Assembly: GCA_034670405.1 (NCBI GenBank)
Contig: JAXDDX010000300.1
Span: 62,001 to 126,000, forward strand
Length of the DNA: 64,000 nucleotides
DNA from: Hoplostethus atlanticus
Taxonomy: Eukaryota > Chordata > Actinopteri > Trachichthyiformes > Trachichthyidae
Direction: 5' to 3'
Below, in pieces: positions 54,301-64,000 of this stretch (its first letter is position 1; each line of letters begins with the position of its first letter). Position numbers and translations under genes: made by a program. The notes beneath the pieces are model-generated. The model was given only the letters and a program-made list of their open reading frames with translations, searched no databases and was not told the DNA's origin.

Positions 54301-57300
54301 GTTTCATGTTGCGTTGCCAAATCACCTGAAGATGGAAGATGGTACAGGGCCTGCATCACAGGAAATCAGAAAGATCATGTCAAAGTGATGTTGGTTGACT
54401 ATGGCAAGACTGTCCAAATCAAAGCGAACAATCTTCAGACAATACTACCAGAGTATGTTGAACTGGAAGGCCAAGCTTTCAGATGCAGCCTTTACAACCT
54501 GATTGAACCTGTTGACCCCAAGAGCTGTGGGGAATGGAGTACAAAGGTGTGTAACTCACTGAAGGATTTTGTGCGAGACAACTCTGTCAGTTTAAAATGT
54601 AGTGTTTCTCACTTGATCGTGAAAAACAATGGCCTCTGCAATGTTGTGGACCTGTGCAACACTCAAACTAAGCAGAGTATAAAAAATATGCTTGTGGAAC
54701 AGGGCATGGCAAGAGAAGTGAAAATCTCAACAAAACGACCTTCATCTATATGTCCTGATTCTTTCATCTACTCCTCATTCAACCTCACAAATGGAAGTGA
54801 GGAACAAGTCTACATCACTCATGTGAGCGGTCCATGGGAGGTTTACTGCCAACTCGACAGAAACTGTGAGATCATTGAAGATCTTGAAAAGAAAGTCTCA
54901 GTGGTGAGTGAGGAAATGATGCAAGCTAACACAAGAGCTCTTGTAGGGAAGTTGTGCCTGGCAAAATACTTTGATGGCAAATGGTATAGGGGCTTAGCAC
55001 GTCCTGTTCAGTCCCCTCTGCATCTTTCTGTGTTCTTTGTAGACTATGGAAATGTGAATATATCTGAGAAAACCAATGTCATGTTCATTCCCAGGGATTC
55101 TGCTGAATTGCTGTTCACACCCATGCAGGCTGTGAGATGCAGCCTTGCTCGAGTACCAAAGGAAGAGCTCTATGCAGAGGTCAAGCAATGGCTTGATGAA
55201 ACCATTGTCAATAAGATAGTCCAAGCCGTTGTAGTTGGAAAGAGTGAAGATGGATCAATTGCGATTGAGTTGTTTGATGGCGATGTCCACATTAATGAGA
55301 AAGTGAAGGAGCTCATTCTCAGTCTAACCCCGAAACCAAAGAGGGTTGTGAGTGTTCACATAGACGGCACAAAGACAAAGCACAAGAAGACTCCAATCAA
55401 GTACCACGACAACCATCATAGAAGACCATCTTCAAATACTCCCAAATCCAATACCCTTAGATGCTCTCATGTCCGGAATGAGTCTTCCAAGAGTAAAGCA
55501 AATGAAATCAGATGTGTTCCAAAGAAACCCGAGAAAGGCAGGAAAGGAATACAACAACTAGAGCACCATGATATCAACACTAAATCAGAGCAAGGACCAC
55601 ACCCAAATGAAATGCCTAAACTCTCCTCTTTGCCTGACAACAAAGTGAATGCAGGTTTCAGTGCTAAGTGTTATGTCTCCCACATTGACTCAGTAAGCAG
55701 ATTTTTCCTTCAAATGCAAGAGGATGAACCGTCCATCTTGAAAATTGGCGAAGATCTCAATTCAGGTCTGTGCAGAGATTCCTTGATGAAGACCACCCCA
55801 GTGAATTTGAGAATCAATGACCTTGTTCTGGCTGAGTATGAAGAGGATGGTGCTCTATACCGCTCTGTTGTAAAGGGCTATGAAGGGAGTGACCGTTTCA
55901 AAGTTGAGTTTGTGGACTATGGAAACTCAGCAGTCGTGGGGAGAGAGAAGATCTATTCCATAACAAGGGAGTATCTCTCTCAGCCAAGATTCAGCATACC
56001 CTGCTCCCTAGTAGAGACAAGCACTTATGAAACTGATGCTTCTTTCACTGATGCTGTAATGGAAAAGCCTCTCATGGTTAACTTTGTCAGTAAATTTGGC
56101 ACTCATTGGGAAGTTAAGATTGAGATCCCTGATGGAAAAGCAGCTTTTCCAGTGGTAACTGAAGCTACAGCTGAAACTAGCAATGTAATTGAAAAGGGAG
56201 AGGAGGCCACTGCTTTGCCCATGAGTTCATCTGAAATTAATGTGACACATACACCCTGTGGGCAACGACCCATCACAATCAAAGAGGGAAAGAATCACAC
56301 AGGAACTGAATCTGAAAGAGCCATGTTCATTACCAAAGGTGAAAAACTCATGCTGGAATCACCACTTTCCACATTCTCAACCAAACACAAGTTGAAGACA
56401 TGTAGGCATTACCATAGCAGAACACCTTCCAGGAACACTGATGACTCTCCAAAGATCCCTCGTACACCAAGAAAGACCTCTCAATCCTCTGTTAAAGCGA
56501 TGAGTGATTCTGTGGGTATAATCATACCTCCAGTTATTCAAGTTGGAGCGGCAGAGAATGTAACTCTTCTATCTGTACTATATGATGGACATTTTAATGT
56601 GAGACTTAATAGGACCACAGACCTGTTCGCTGTACTTGAAAGTCTCATAGCTGAAAACCTGTACAAGTGTGAGGTGGTGGCAGAAGAGGATGTCAAAGAA
56701 GGGCTCAGGTGCTTAATGAAAGTACACAAGGAAAACCAGTGGCACAGGACAGTTGTGCAGCATGTGGACCAGGGCAAATGTCAGGTCTTCTGTGTGGATC
56801 ATGGAATTACAGAACAAACCACTATTGGCTCCCTCAGAGGGCTGTGTGATGACCTCACAAAAATTCCCAGCCTTGCAATACAGTGCAAGTTGAACAACTC
56901 TGGCTTTGCAGAGGATGCTCACAAATTGTGTCAGGAAGCACTAAGACCAATGATAGGCAAGGGTGTAAAGCTGGTATTTATGTCCTACTACCAAGCTGAT
57001 AACCTGTGGATGGTTGAAATAGTCATGAATGGACAGTTCCTCATTCAGAAAATAATGACACCCTCACTGAAAGATGCTGAAGAATTGACCCCACTACCTA
57101 TAGAGACTCAAAATGTGACAGTGGCAGCAGAAAGTGAACCTAGCTTAAACACTAGCCTTCCTCAGCATCTCTTCTTTGCTCCTGTCCATATGGACAAGGC
57201 CTACTTTGGCTTTGCTGCTGCGGTGACCACTCCCTTTGACTTCTACGTTGTTCTGGAGACCTTGCTTCTCACTGTGAACACAGTGTCCATCATGTTGGAT

Positions 57301-57798
57301 GACCTTTCTGGGGAGTTGTTGCCTCTTCCTGAAGCACACCTCATCCCTGGATCCTGCTGCCTGTTGAAACCAGACACTAAGAAAAAGTGGTGCAGGGCTG
57401 AAATCATACACGCTGAGAACACAGTGGTCATAAACCTGGTGGATTATGGCCATTGCATGTACATGGCATACAAAGACTGTTCCAAACTGAAGAGGCTTCC
57501 AGAGGAGCTAGTGAGACTCCCAAAGGTGACCTATCCCTGCATTCTGAGGGGAGTGAAGCCAGTTCAAGTGGAGGGGCATTGGACAGATGAAGCAGTGGTC
57601 TTCTTCCAGCAGTGTTTGTACCAGAAAAACCTCCAAATCTTCTTCAGGGAGTTTATATCAGATACACACTGGGAGGTGGACATCCTGGCAGACGGCATTC
57701 ATGTTGCCAAGGAGCTGGTGGATGCTGGACATGCTACTTATATAGACATCGTGCTAGGACTGAGGTATGATTATCAGTCTGAAAATAAAATGTGTTAA
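48307..57798 (+). CDS. tdrd15: Tdrd15, multi-Tudor germline protein (about 1963 aa)
   Basis: Tudor proteins bind symmetrically dimethylated arginines on Piwi-type partners in nuage of germ cells and organise piRNA factors. The model is start exon 48307-48338 joined to 51939-57798 (TAA 57796-57798). Eight Tudor domains are visible, with W/F-Y-R..VxFVDYGN-type cores centred near residues 89, 325, 549, 812, 1026, 1318, 1612 and 1828 (for example [44 protein letters not shown]). The seventh has VFCVDHG and the last NLVDYGH, so cage residues vary. The N-terminal [20 protein letters not shown] and C-terminal [16 protein letters not shown] blocks match TDRD15 rather than TDRD6. Human TDRD15 is about 1934 residues. 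Low-complexity basic linkers lie between domains 5 and 6 and between 6 and 7. An alternative C-terminus is possible. Confidence 0.92.
48395..48915. repeat. Dispersed fish repeat with CCCTAGCAACGGCC minisatellite, tdrd15 intron 1
   Basis: TTGCTGTGTAACAGCAAACC, then CATTGATCTCTATGGGGTTT, lead into a block 48667-48815 made of variants of ACCCTAGCAA and CGGCCCAGGAC. I recognise the lead sequence as a repeat common in fish genomes, class unknown. A 62-codon frame across it is not a gene. Confidence 0.6.
48916..49864. other. tdrd15 intron 1, no recognised feature
   Basis: AT-rich intronic sequence. Confidence 0.4.
49865..50010. repeat. Common fish interspersed repeat, tdrd15 intron 1
   Basis: Contains GGCATTTAGCAGACGCTTTT followed by ATCCAAAGCGACTTACAATA, a short repeat found widely in fish genomes. 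No tRNA promoter boxes are evident, so the class is unsure. Confidence 0.6.
50145..51725. mobile_element. Tc1/mariner element, decayed and interrupted, tdrd15 intron 1
   Basis: The ends CCCCTAGACATTTTCTGC and (inverted) CCCCTTGACATTTTCTGG, each followed by ATTTTGTGGTGTT, form an inverted repeat of about 50 bp. A plus-strand segment near 51140-51270 resembles the Tc1 transposase catalytic region ([20 protein letters not shown]) with the later part broken. A (TAA)n/(TA)n run (50560-50640) and a foreign segment (50640-51075) interrupt it. Confidence 0.75.
51939..57798 (+). CDS. tdrd15: tdrd15 main exon (all eight Tudor domains)
   Basis: Preceded by ACTTTGTTTTGCAG, a strong acceptor ending at 51938. 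The open frame runs unbroken to TAA at 57796, but its first in-frame ATG is about 200 codons in, inside the region after the first Tudor domain, so translation must start in another exon. Single giant coding exons are usual for TDRD15 and TDRD6. Confidence 0.95.
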
Positions 57799-58101
57799 TG
57801 ATAATAATACAATCAGCCCTTTATTCCTGTATTTTTTCACATTATTCATTATACACAACACGTCTTTTGAGATGATAAAAAGTCAAGCAATATAGATAAA
57901 AGACAATTTGAATTATTCGTTATTACATTTTTGCTGTTCAGAGAATTAAATGTACATTATATGAATATATGACTACAAATGTAGTCAGTTCAGGAAGTTA
58001 AATTGGACTCTGCTTCCTCCACATGTAATAGCATATACTTCACACAAAGCCAGTTAAGACATTCAACAAAACCTTCAGCCTAGTACATTCACATCACACA
58101 G

Positions 58102-58244
58102 GTTTCTGGAACAGAGCTCCCCCAGCGAGAAAGACTATGGCCAGGAAGAGGCTGATGAAGGAGTCACTGAAGACTTATGGGAAGTCAGACCTTTCTGCTG
58201 AGGCCACCGACAGCAAAGACAAGGCAGAGGGGGAGTTCGTCACT
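58102..58244 (+). CDS. tdrd15: Possible alternative tdrd15 3' exon (33-residue acidic tail)
   Basis: A donor-like CTGAG|GTATGA at 57764/57765 in phase 2 and acceptor CACATCACACAG at 58101 would replace the last 11 codons by R plus 32 residues, including SEKDYGQEEADEGVTEDLWE, with stop TGA 58199-58201. The exon ends in GTAAGT (58245-58250). A stop 43 nt before the last junction would not be expected to trigger decay. It may instead be only 3' UTR. Confidence 0.4.
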
Positions 58245-58854
58245 GTAAGTTACAGTGTAGTTTTCACACAAATCCTGTTTAATAATGTCCTCTTTAGTCA
58301 AGTGAAAGGAGGGTTTGTTGATCAGTGCATGCTTTTTGCTCAGACACTCATGATTCCAAGTTGGCAGTACTATACTAGTACTATAGTAGTATAGTACTAA
58401 TGTAACAGTTAACAAAAAAGATTTCCTGCGTAGGGATTTCTTGGCAGCTGCTGAAGCTTTCTCCTTCGGCAAAAAGAAACCAGAAAAACACCATTTTGAA
58501 TCACATGACTTGCGGTGCAAAGCTGCCATCCTAATTCGTTAAGCAGAAAAAAACAGCAGCAGACATTTCCTCATTGACTGTGTAGGTGGGACTTCCCCTG
58601 TGGTGATTGGCTTAACTATTGTTAACTTTGTGACTTTGTTGCTAGATTTAGTGACTTTTCTGACTGTGATTTTATTTCACAAAAGCACCTAGCAACAAAT
58701 CTAGCTACTTTTATGGACCATGGGCCTTTAAAACTGCACTTGTAAGCAAACTTGTTGGCAGCGCCTGTGGCTGTGAGTGGTAACTGTTCAATGGGTATTC
58801 ACACAGCTACTAATGATTGAAAGTCAGAATTTCAGAATAAATAACCGGCCAATA
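58245..58854. other. Downstream of tdrd15 main exon, presumed 3' intron
   Basis: Begins with GTAAGT. An 85-codon frame at 58137-58394 runs across the exon end into this stretch and is not supported as coding. Confidence 0.35.
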
Positions 58855-59018
58855 TTAAAGGGGGGGTATTGTACTCATTTTGGGCTATTTAAACTGTTCC
58901 TGGGGGTCTTTACAAGACGTTTGTGAAGTCTATATAAAAAAAAATCCTAAAACCAGCTTCTGTGGTGTGTGTTTCAGTCTCTCATTTTCTCCATTGTAAA
59001 GAACAGGCTGTTTTGAGG

Positions 59019-59106
59019 GCGTGTAGGTTGTATGTAATGAGCACTGCTCTGATTGGCCCGTGAGGCGGCCAATCAGAGCAGTGCTCATTACATACAACCT
59101 ACACGC
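59019..59106. repeat. Perfect 40-bp hairpin with 8-nt loop
   Basis: 59019-59058 equals the reverse complement of 59067-59106; the loop is CGTGAGGC. The arms include GTGTAGGTTGTATGTAATGA and ATTGGCC (CCAAT-box-like). Confidence 0.95.
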
Positions 59107-60036
59107 AATCGCCTGGCGGAGGCGGAGAGCAGAGCGCCCATGCTGCTCAAGGTAAACAAATAAGCTCCAGAACCAACACTGAGACCGTACATGATTGAGC
59201 CGGAGTCTGACCCAGAATGGGAAGAGGCAGCTGAGGCGGTTCCACTTAGTTTCTCAATGATAACAATTCTGTGTAATATTGTACTTTCGTGCCTTGTGTT
59301 TGTGTATGTGGGTGTGTGAGCGACACACTCTGCTGTAGCCGGTCTATTTATGGCTCATGTCCATAAGCTTATTGAATACAACTTGCAGACAAGCTAGGAT
59401 TGACAATTTTGTTGAGCTAGTTAGCCAATATATTATTGGATGCAATCTATTTGCATCCAAACAGCGCAGCCAAACAACCAAACGCGATTGTACTAATGGT
59501 GGCTAAAGTTTACCAAGCCTGACACGTTCGACAGACTTATAAAACAGACACTGGTCCCAACAAATAACTTTAAGATGAGTCCTGACTCCAACCAATAACT
59601 TTACTTTTACTTTACTTTACTTTTAATGACTCCAGCTTTAGTTTTCTTACTTCTTCCACAAGCCCGTGGCTAGCCCCGCTAGCTCGTTAGCTAACCAGCA
59701 GTGAATATACTAACCAGACTAATTTGGTAAATTAAATCAAAACATGGTGACACTTACAGATTCCAATTTTGCAGATGGGTCACGTACCTTATGAATTGCT
59801 CCATCTTTAAGCTTCAATTTAGATGCTAATCCTGCCGTTGCTCAAGCAGTCTGAGGACTGATCATCACACACAGAAAAAACTGTAGCCGTTAAAAATAAA
59901 ATTAATCCACTCTGTCCTGGCATTTTCGCGTGTTGGGAGACTGTGGATCTATGTTGCTGCCTGCATCCTACAAAATAATAACTGGAGAGTTGATATATCT
60001 CCGTAGATATGTTGTTTTAGCTTCACTCGTCGCAAA

Positions 60037-60287
60037 GTAATGGTGCATTCCAGTGTAGTCGGAAAAAATGGCGTCCGAATGTGATATGCGCCGATTCAAT
60101 TCACTAATGGCGCTGTAGTAGTTGTTGAGTTTAGATGCTTGTAACATTCTGAGACTTACCATGCAAACATGAGTTTGCTGCGGGCGATTACGTTTTCCCG
60201 AGCAGATGCACTGGAACACATTTAGATTGGAAGTTAGGAATACCGACTCGGAATTATCAATTTCCGAGTACAATGGAATGCACCATA
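60037..60287. mobile_element. Second, shorter copy of the AATGGTGCATTCCA TIR element
   Basis: The ends AATGGTGCATTCCAGTGTAG and CGAGTACAATGGAATGCACC match those of 31927-32509. The internal block CACTAATGGCGCTGTAGTAG and TTTTCCCGAGCAGATGCACT is shared, with about 300 bp missing. Confidence 0.7.
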
Positions 60288-60592
60288 AGCAACGGCTTGC
60301 GGCACTGCCGTGAGCTGCATTTTGCGACGACGTAAATGTGATTGGTTGTTCACCTGGGCGTGGGCATGCTCTGAGAGGGGCTGGATTAGCCCCTTATGAC
60401 GTCCAAAGGAACCACTTTCTGAAACGGGCTGTTTTTCTCCCATCTTTGGCACCGTTTTTGGAAAAAGGAAAATACAGAAAAACGGGTTGACTTCCAGATT
60501 TCAAATTCTCTCAGCTGCTTAGGGAAGTAATTTCCTGTGGAACATGTATAAGCACCAGGAATAAACCGTTCTCCATAATATGGGACCTTTAA

Positions 60593-61029
60593 AACATTTT
60601 TACCTGTCTATTAAAAAAGAACCAATCTCTGCGTTAGGTCTGGTTTCTTGCCACTCCTTGAAATCTCTCCATTGAGTAAAGGCAACACCAATAATTTATT
60701 CTTGTTTTATTGCGCTGCTTATCATTCTGCTTGGAGACTTTACAAGGATCTAGTTGTTATTATTATAGAACAATGCATTACATAGCATATTAAATTCTGT
60801 TTTAAAAAATGTAAGCCCACATACATTTTTGGTTATGGCTGGCCAGGGGGCGCTACTCCCTCACAAACTGTACCCACCACTGGTTGTTTCCGATCACAGG
60901 GGCCAGAATGGGCCACACATGCATCGCTAATAGATGGAATTTTTTTTTTTTCTGTCAGCCTAAAGACATTACTTAGATTGAAAATAAGGCAATATTTTTT
61001 AAATTAAATTGTTACGTGTATCTTAAGTC
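60593..61029. other. No recognised feature
   Basis: Between two TTAA elements; no gene seen. Confidence 0.4.
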
Positions 61030-61033
61030 TTAA

Positions 61034-61516
61034 AGGGTAATTCCGGTATTTTAGACCTGGGCCCTATTTGTACATATTTTGGGGTCTAAATGACTAAACG
61101 GACTGCTCAGATTGTTATTCGAAGTGTCTGACAACATTACAGAAAGAGTCCCTACTTTGTTTAACCAGAAACAAAAGTCTCGTTCAAGGAGAAGTCTCGC
61201 TCTGAAATCTGAAAGATGAGGTGAGTTGTTGTAGGAAGAGGTTAAACAAAGGTTTCTGGTTAAACAAAGGTCTATCTCTGTAGGGATCCTTTCCGTAATG
61301 TTGTCAGACACTTCGAAAACAAGCAGTTTTAGTGGACGTACTTTGATCGGGCGCAGTTGCACCAAAGGATTACGTTGTAGCCATTGCAGCCCGTTTCGCG
61401 ACTGCCGGCTGAGGCGATCTACTGGACCAATTCCAAAACATTTTGTACCTATTAGTCATTTAGACTCCAAAATATGTACAAATAGGGCCCAGGTTTTTAA
61501 AAAACGGAATTACCCT
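61034..61516. mobile_element. TTAA-target MITE with about 68-bp inverted repeats
   Basis: TTAA at 61030-61033 and 61517-61520. The arms AGGGTAATTCCGGTATTTTA..GGGCCCTATTTGTACATATT and the inverted AATATGTACAAATAGGGCCC..CGGAATTACCCT are nearly complementary over about 68 bp. The centre contains a second, shorter inverted segment (CTTTGTTTAACCAGAAAC / GTTTCTGGTTAAACAAAG). piggyBac/Kolobok-type non-autonomous. Confidence 0.8.
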
Positions 61517-61865
61517 TTAAATTCAGTTTTCAAGGGTGCAGTTTCTTGGTATTGTGTCATGCAGACTGGTACTCTGATAGGACAGCAGGTTGTTTTTTTT
61601 CATTTTCACATTAATGTCAGTGGTCTGATATTGAATTCTAACTGGCATTAAAAATCTCTTGAAAATGAAACTTGCAGACACCTTCAAATCAGTACAGCCG
61701 ATGCCACTAATATCCACATTAGCATATATACATTCAACATCATCTGAAACCCCATTTTAAACCGAGAAAATGTATGTAATACTATTTCACAATTTTCACT
61801 ACATGAATGGAGATTTTAAATGTTCTGTCCACTCTAACTACATTTATTTTCTTCCGTTCTAACAG

Positions 61866-62762
61866 GTTTCCTGATGTGAAGATAACATGGTTTTATTTAT
61901 TCCTTCCTGTACATCGAGAAGCTTCATGTAACAGGAGTTATCCTTCTGCCTAAGGACTGTTTTGGCTACGAGTTGGCCTATTGCACTTGGATCAGTATGA
62001 GTAAGAGCACCTGCAGACAACCTAATCTAAATCATTTATGGAGGGCACTTGTCTGTGTTTTGTATCACTCTTCCAATTAGCATTATTACCTATAATTTAC
62101 CTTTGGACACTGTTGTGTAACCTTGATCACATCACTTTACTGTGCAACCTATATTGTGTTTTCATTTGTTAGCTGAATTCCTGTGCTTTTTTGAAGTTCG
62201 AAGAACCAAGAACGTGAATGCAATTCCTCCCTTTCTTTCCAAGACATCATTACCAATTCATCTTTTAAAGAACAGACTGTTCCAACAGCATTCACATTCA
62301 TTTGTATAGGTCAAAATAGATCTGGTTTACAGTAGAACTGCTAAATCAAACTCTGGAAGGGAGGCCATTCCAACCAGTAGAGTATTTGTACTCTATACTG
62401 GGGTGTATTTAAATGAGTGTTTGTGTTGGAGTAAGTAATACTTGGATAGGCATGTTTAAGAAGTTACAGAAATATAGTTGGAGGTCCTTAGTTCAGATGA
62501 GGTTTGGCATGTTTTTGAAAAGTTCAGCCATATATAAAGTCTGTATATGTAGCCTGTCAACTTGTTTTGTTGCTTGCATTCATATAAAATGTAAAACAAT
62601 TTAAATTTTTGTTTCCATAAAATGTCTTTCAAAAGAAAACTATTGTCAAATAGCTGTTTTATTTATGATTTGTTGTGCTTCCAACAATTTAGTTTCGACT
62701 GGAACAAAGTTCACATGCTGGGTTGCTTAATTCCCCAGTTAAATAAAATGAGTTGAATATAG
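61866..62762 (+). other. tdrd15: Possible terminal non-coding exon of tdrd15
   Basis: A strong acceptor TTTTCTTCCGTTCTAACAG ends at 61865. No long open frame follows, and an AATAAA lies at 62742-62747. It would pair with the donor at 58245. This is inference from splice signals only. Confidence 0.35.
62742..62747 (+). terminator. tdrd15: Polyadenylation signal candidate (AATAAA)
   Basis: Canonical hexamer in TTAAATAAAATGAG, the likely 3' end of the tdrd15 transcript if the downstream exons are real. Confidence 0.35.
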
Positions 62763-62984
62763 TCATGCCATTTCTCAAGTGAAATGTCAAATCAGGGTGG
62801 TCTTTATTGTGCCCTCATACACTTTCTACTGTGTAATGGAATGGCAGCAAAGTAGTGGAATTAGTGCGGAGGCTGGAAGAGTTCCAACCCCTCTAACCTC
62901 TAGCCACCCTGGAGGTGGGCAAGAGAAAAGACTTTCCCTACAGGGAGCAATAGAGGAGTGCCTTATTATTGCATTTCCGCAGGG

Positions 62985-63790
62985 TTTCTCAATCATTCTC
63001 AACTCTCCAACTCCCAAATAGACCCACATTAGACCCTGGACCCTGATATGTTAAGATTTAGTCCCAGGGACCCATATGAGATATACGCATTTAGATGGAT
63101 AGGCCCTAAAACGGACCCTTGAGGGACCCCACAGGAGGTGGCAGCAGAGGAGGATGTCGTGGAAAATTGCCTGTAAGCACTCGGAATTCTTAAAATAACA
63201 CACAAAACATTGACAGGTTGAAGCACACAGATATATTGTATACAGATATATTGGAGAGAGAAATACAAGTCACAGGCCCCACAGAAAGTCAAAATCTCTA
63301 TGCTCTCTCTGAAAGTCAACTCAATACAATCTTTATACTTCTTTGGAGAGAAAGAAGTCTTTCATGATTGGTTCTCCATGCTAAGACCATATGGTTCATC
63401 CTATAGACTATCTTCATACAGTAGTGGACTGGTCAAGATCAGAATTCTGACTGGCTGGTTCTGCTATACTTAGGTACATGTTTGTTGCACACATGTTACA
63501 TGTCTGTCACAAGACAGCATAGTATCAATACAACAGACACTAAATGATAAAAACCCCATGAACCTTCTCAAAGACCTCTAGTACCCCTTCAATGACACTT
63601 CGTGTCCCTAGACCCCACTTCGACAACCCACGTCTATAGTCATTCTATACATTACATCTATATATTCTCTAATAATGACTGTGAATTCAATAATAATGAC
63701 ATAATTGTGAAACGGAATTACTCCTCATTTTGCTAGGGATCTCTGAAACCCCTTAAAGATCCCCCCTTTGACACTGCATTTCAGGACAGG
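62985..63790. repeat. Interrupted copy of the 15.26-kb hAT-like repeat, with LINE fragment
   Basis: 62985-63080 (CAGGGTTTCTCAATC..GACCCACATTAGACCCTGGA) and 63580-63780 (CTAGACCCCACTTCGACAAC, TAGGGATCTCTGAAACCCCT) resemble the two halves of the element at 15258-15572. Between them lie a minus-strand LINE fragment and unassigned sequence. Confidence 0.5.
63095..63175 (-). pseudogene. LINE reverse-transcriptase fragment
   Basis: A minus-strand frame reads AYRQFSTTSSSAATSCGVPQ then GSVLGPI. The CGVPQGSVLGP motif is the conserved palm block (motif B region) of non-LTR reverse transcriptases, L2/CR1-like. Only about 30 residues remain. Confidence 0.65.
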
Positions 63791-63924
63791 AAGCATTTAT
63801 ATCTTTGTAAAAGTATTTTCTCACATTTGAAGTAGACATGTAGTGCAATTCAATAACGAGTAGTTTTCTTTATTGGCTAGATGATTAGAATTAAAAATAA
63901 AAAACTGTTTGCTTGAAAAAGTAC

Positions 63925-64000
63925 TGTCAGAAGTGGGATTCGAACCCACGCCTCCAGGGGAGACTGCGACCTGAACGCAGCGCCTTAGACCGCTCGGCCA
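63925..64000 (-). tRNA. tRNA-Leu (anticodon CAG), 5' end cut by window
   Basis: The minus strand gives a type II tRNA: D-arm TGGCCGAGCGGTCTAAGGCG, anticodon stem-loop CTGCG-TTCAGGT-CGCAG with anticodon CAG (complement of 63971-63973), a long variable arm (TCTCCCCTGGAGGC), T-arm GTGGGTTCGAATCCCAC, acceptor 3' strand TTCTGAC and discriminator A at 63925. Both internal promoter boxes are intact. The first seven acceptor bases lie beyond position 64000. Confidence 0.95.

Larger units (their letters stand above)
58859..60588. mobile_element. TTAA-target element, about 1.7 kb
   Basis: TTAA at 58855-58858 and 60589-60592. The ends AGGGGGGGTATTGTACTCAT and (inverted) AGGTCCCATATTATGGAGAA are weakly similar; the second is typical of fish piggyBac/Kolobok-like non-autonomous families. 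Interior: a 40-bp perfect hairpin and a nested TIR element at 60037-60287. No transposase recognised. Confidence 0.55.

Noticed and set aside
51928-57798. TDRD6 as identity of the multi-Tudor gene
   Set aside because: The middle domains resemble TDRD6 too, but the N-terminal LTHLDW..FQGQY and the C-terminal block through [10 protein letters not shown] fit TDRD15, and the length is nearer to TDRD15.
58137-58394. 85-codon plus-strand frame as a separate gene
   Set aside because: It crosses a GTAAGT donor and has no similarity; the overlapping exon fits better as the tdrd15 3' part.

Overview
The window is nuclear DNA of a ray-finned fish, almost certainly a teleost. It carries two vertebrate protein-coding genes with GT-AG introns, and most of the rest is transposon-derived: hAT, PIF/Harbinger, Tc1, TTAA-target elements, an L2-type LINE, tRNA-derived SINEs and an LTR retroelement. 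I see no bacterial genes, operons or CRISPR.

Layout. 1-9.6 kb: transposon remnants (L2 with a nested SINE, hAT MITEs, a Harbinger element) and the probable 3' UTR of the first gene. 9647-29004, minus strand: rfx6, which I could reconstruct as 20 coding exons with every splice phase matching, giving 960 residues. It encodes the RFX-family winged-helix factor of pancreatic islet and gut endocrine development. Its introns carry many repeats. 29-48.3 kb: about 19 kb with no recognised host gene. It holds a stack of nested hAT and TTAA elements (33.0-39.4 kb), an endogenous retrovirus-like element whose two 454-bp LTRs look identical (41.4-45.7 kb), and a hAT with a solo LTR inside it (46.4-47.7 kb). 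48.3-57.8 kb, plus strand (perhaps to 62.75 kb): tdrd15, a germline protein with eight Tudor domains. It is encoded almost wholly in one 5.9-kb exon that lacks a usable ATG; I place the start codon in a small exon at 48307. 58.8-63.9 kb: TTAA elements, a LINE fragment, and a tRNA-Leu(CAG) gene cut by the window end.

The two genes are divergent (head to head), and nothing in the sequence suggests that they act together. The observations I rate highest are: a 21-bp tandem duplication that gives rfx6 exon 11 two in-frame splice donors; the split start and possible alternative C-terminus of tdrd15; the very young, internally deleted retroelement; two unrelated hAT MITEs inserted at the same position of two copies of one repeat; and the unusually perfect inverted repeats (95, 40, 30 and 25 bp). 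I found no clearly new biological system; the window looks like a repeat-dense but ordinary piece of fish genome.
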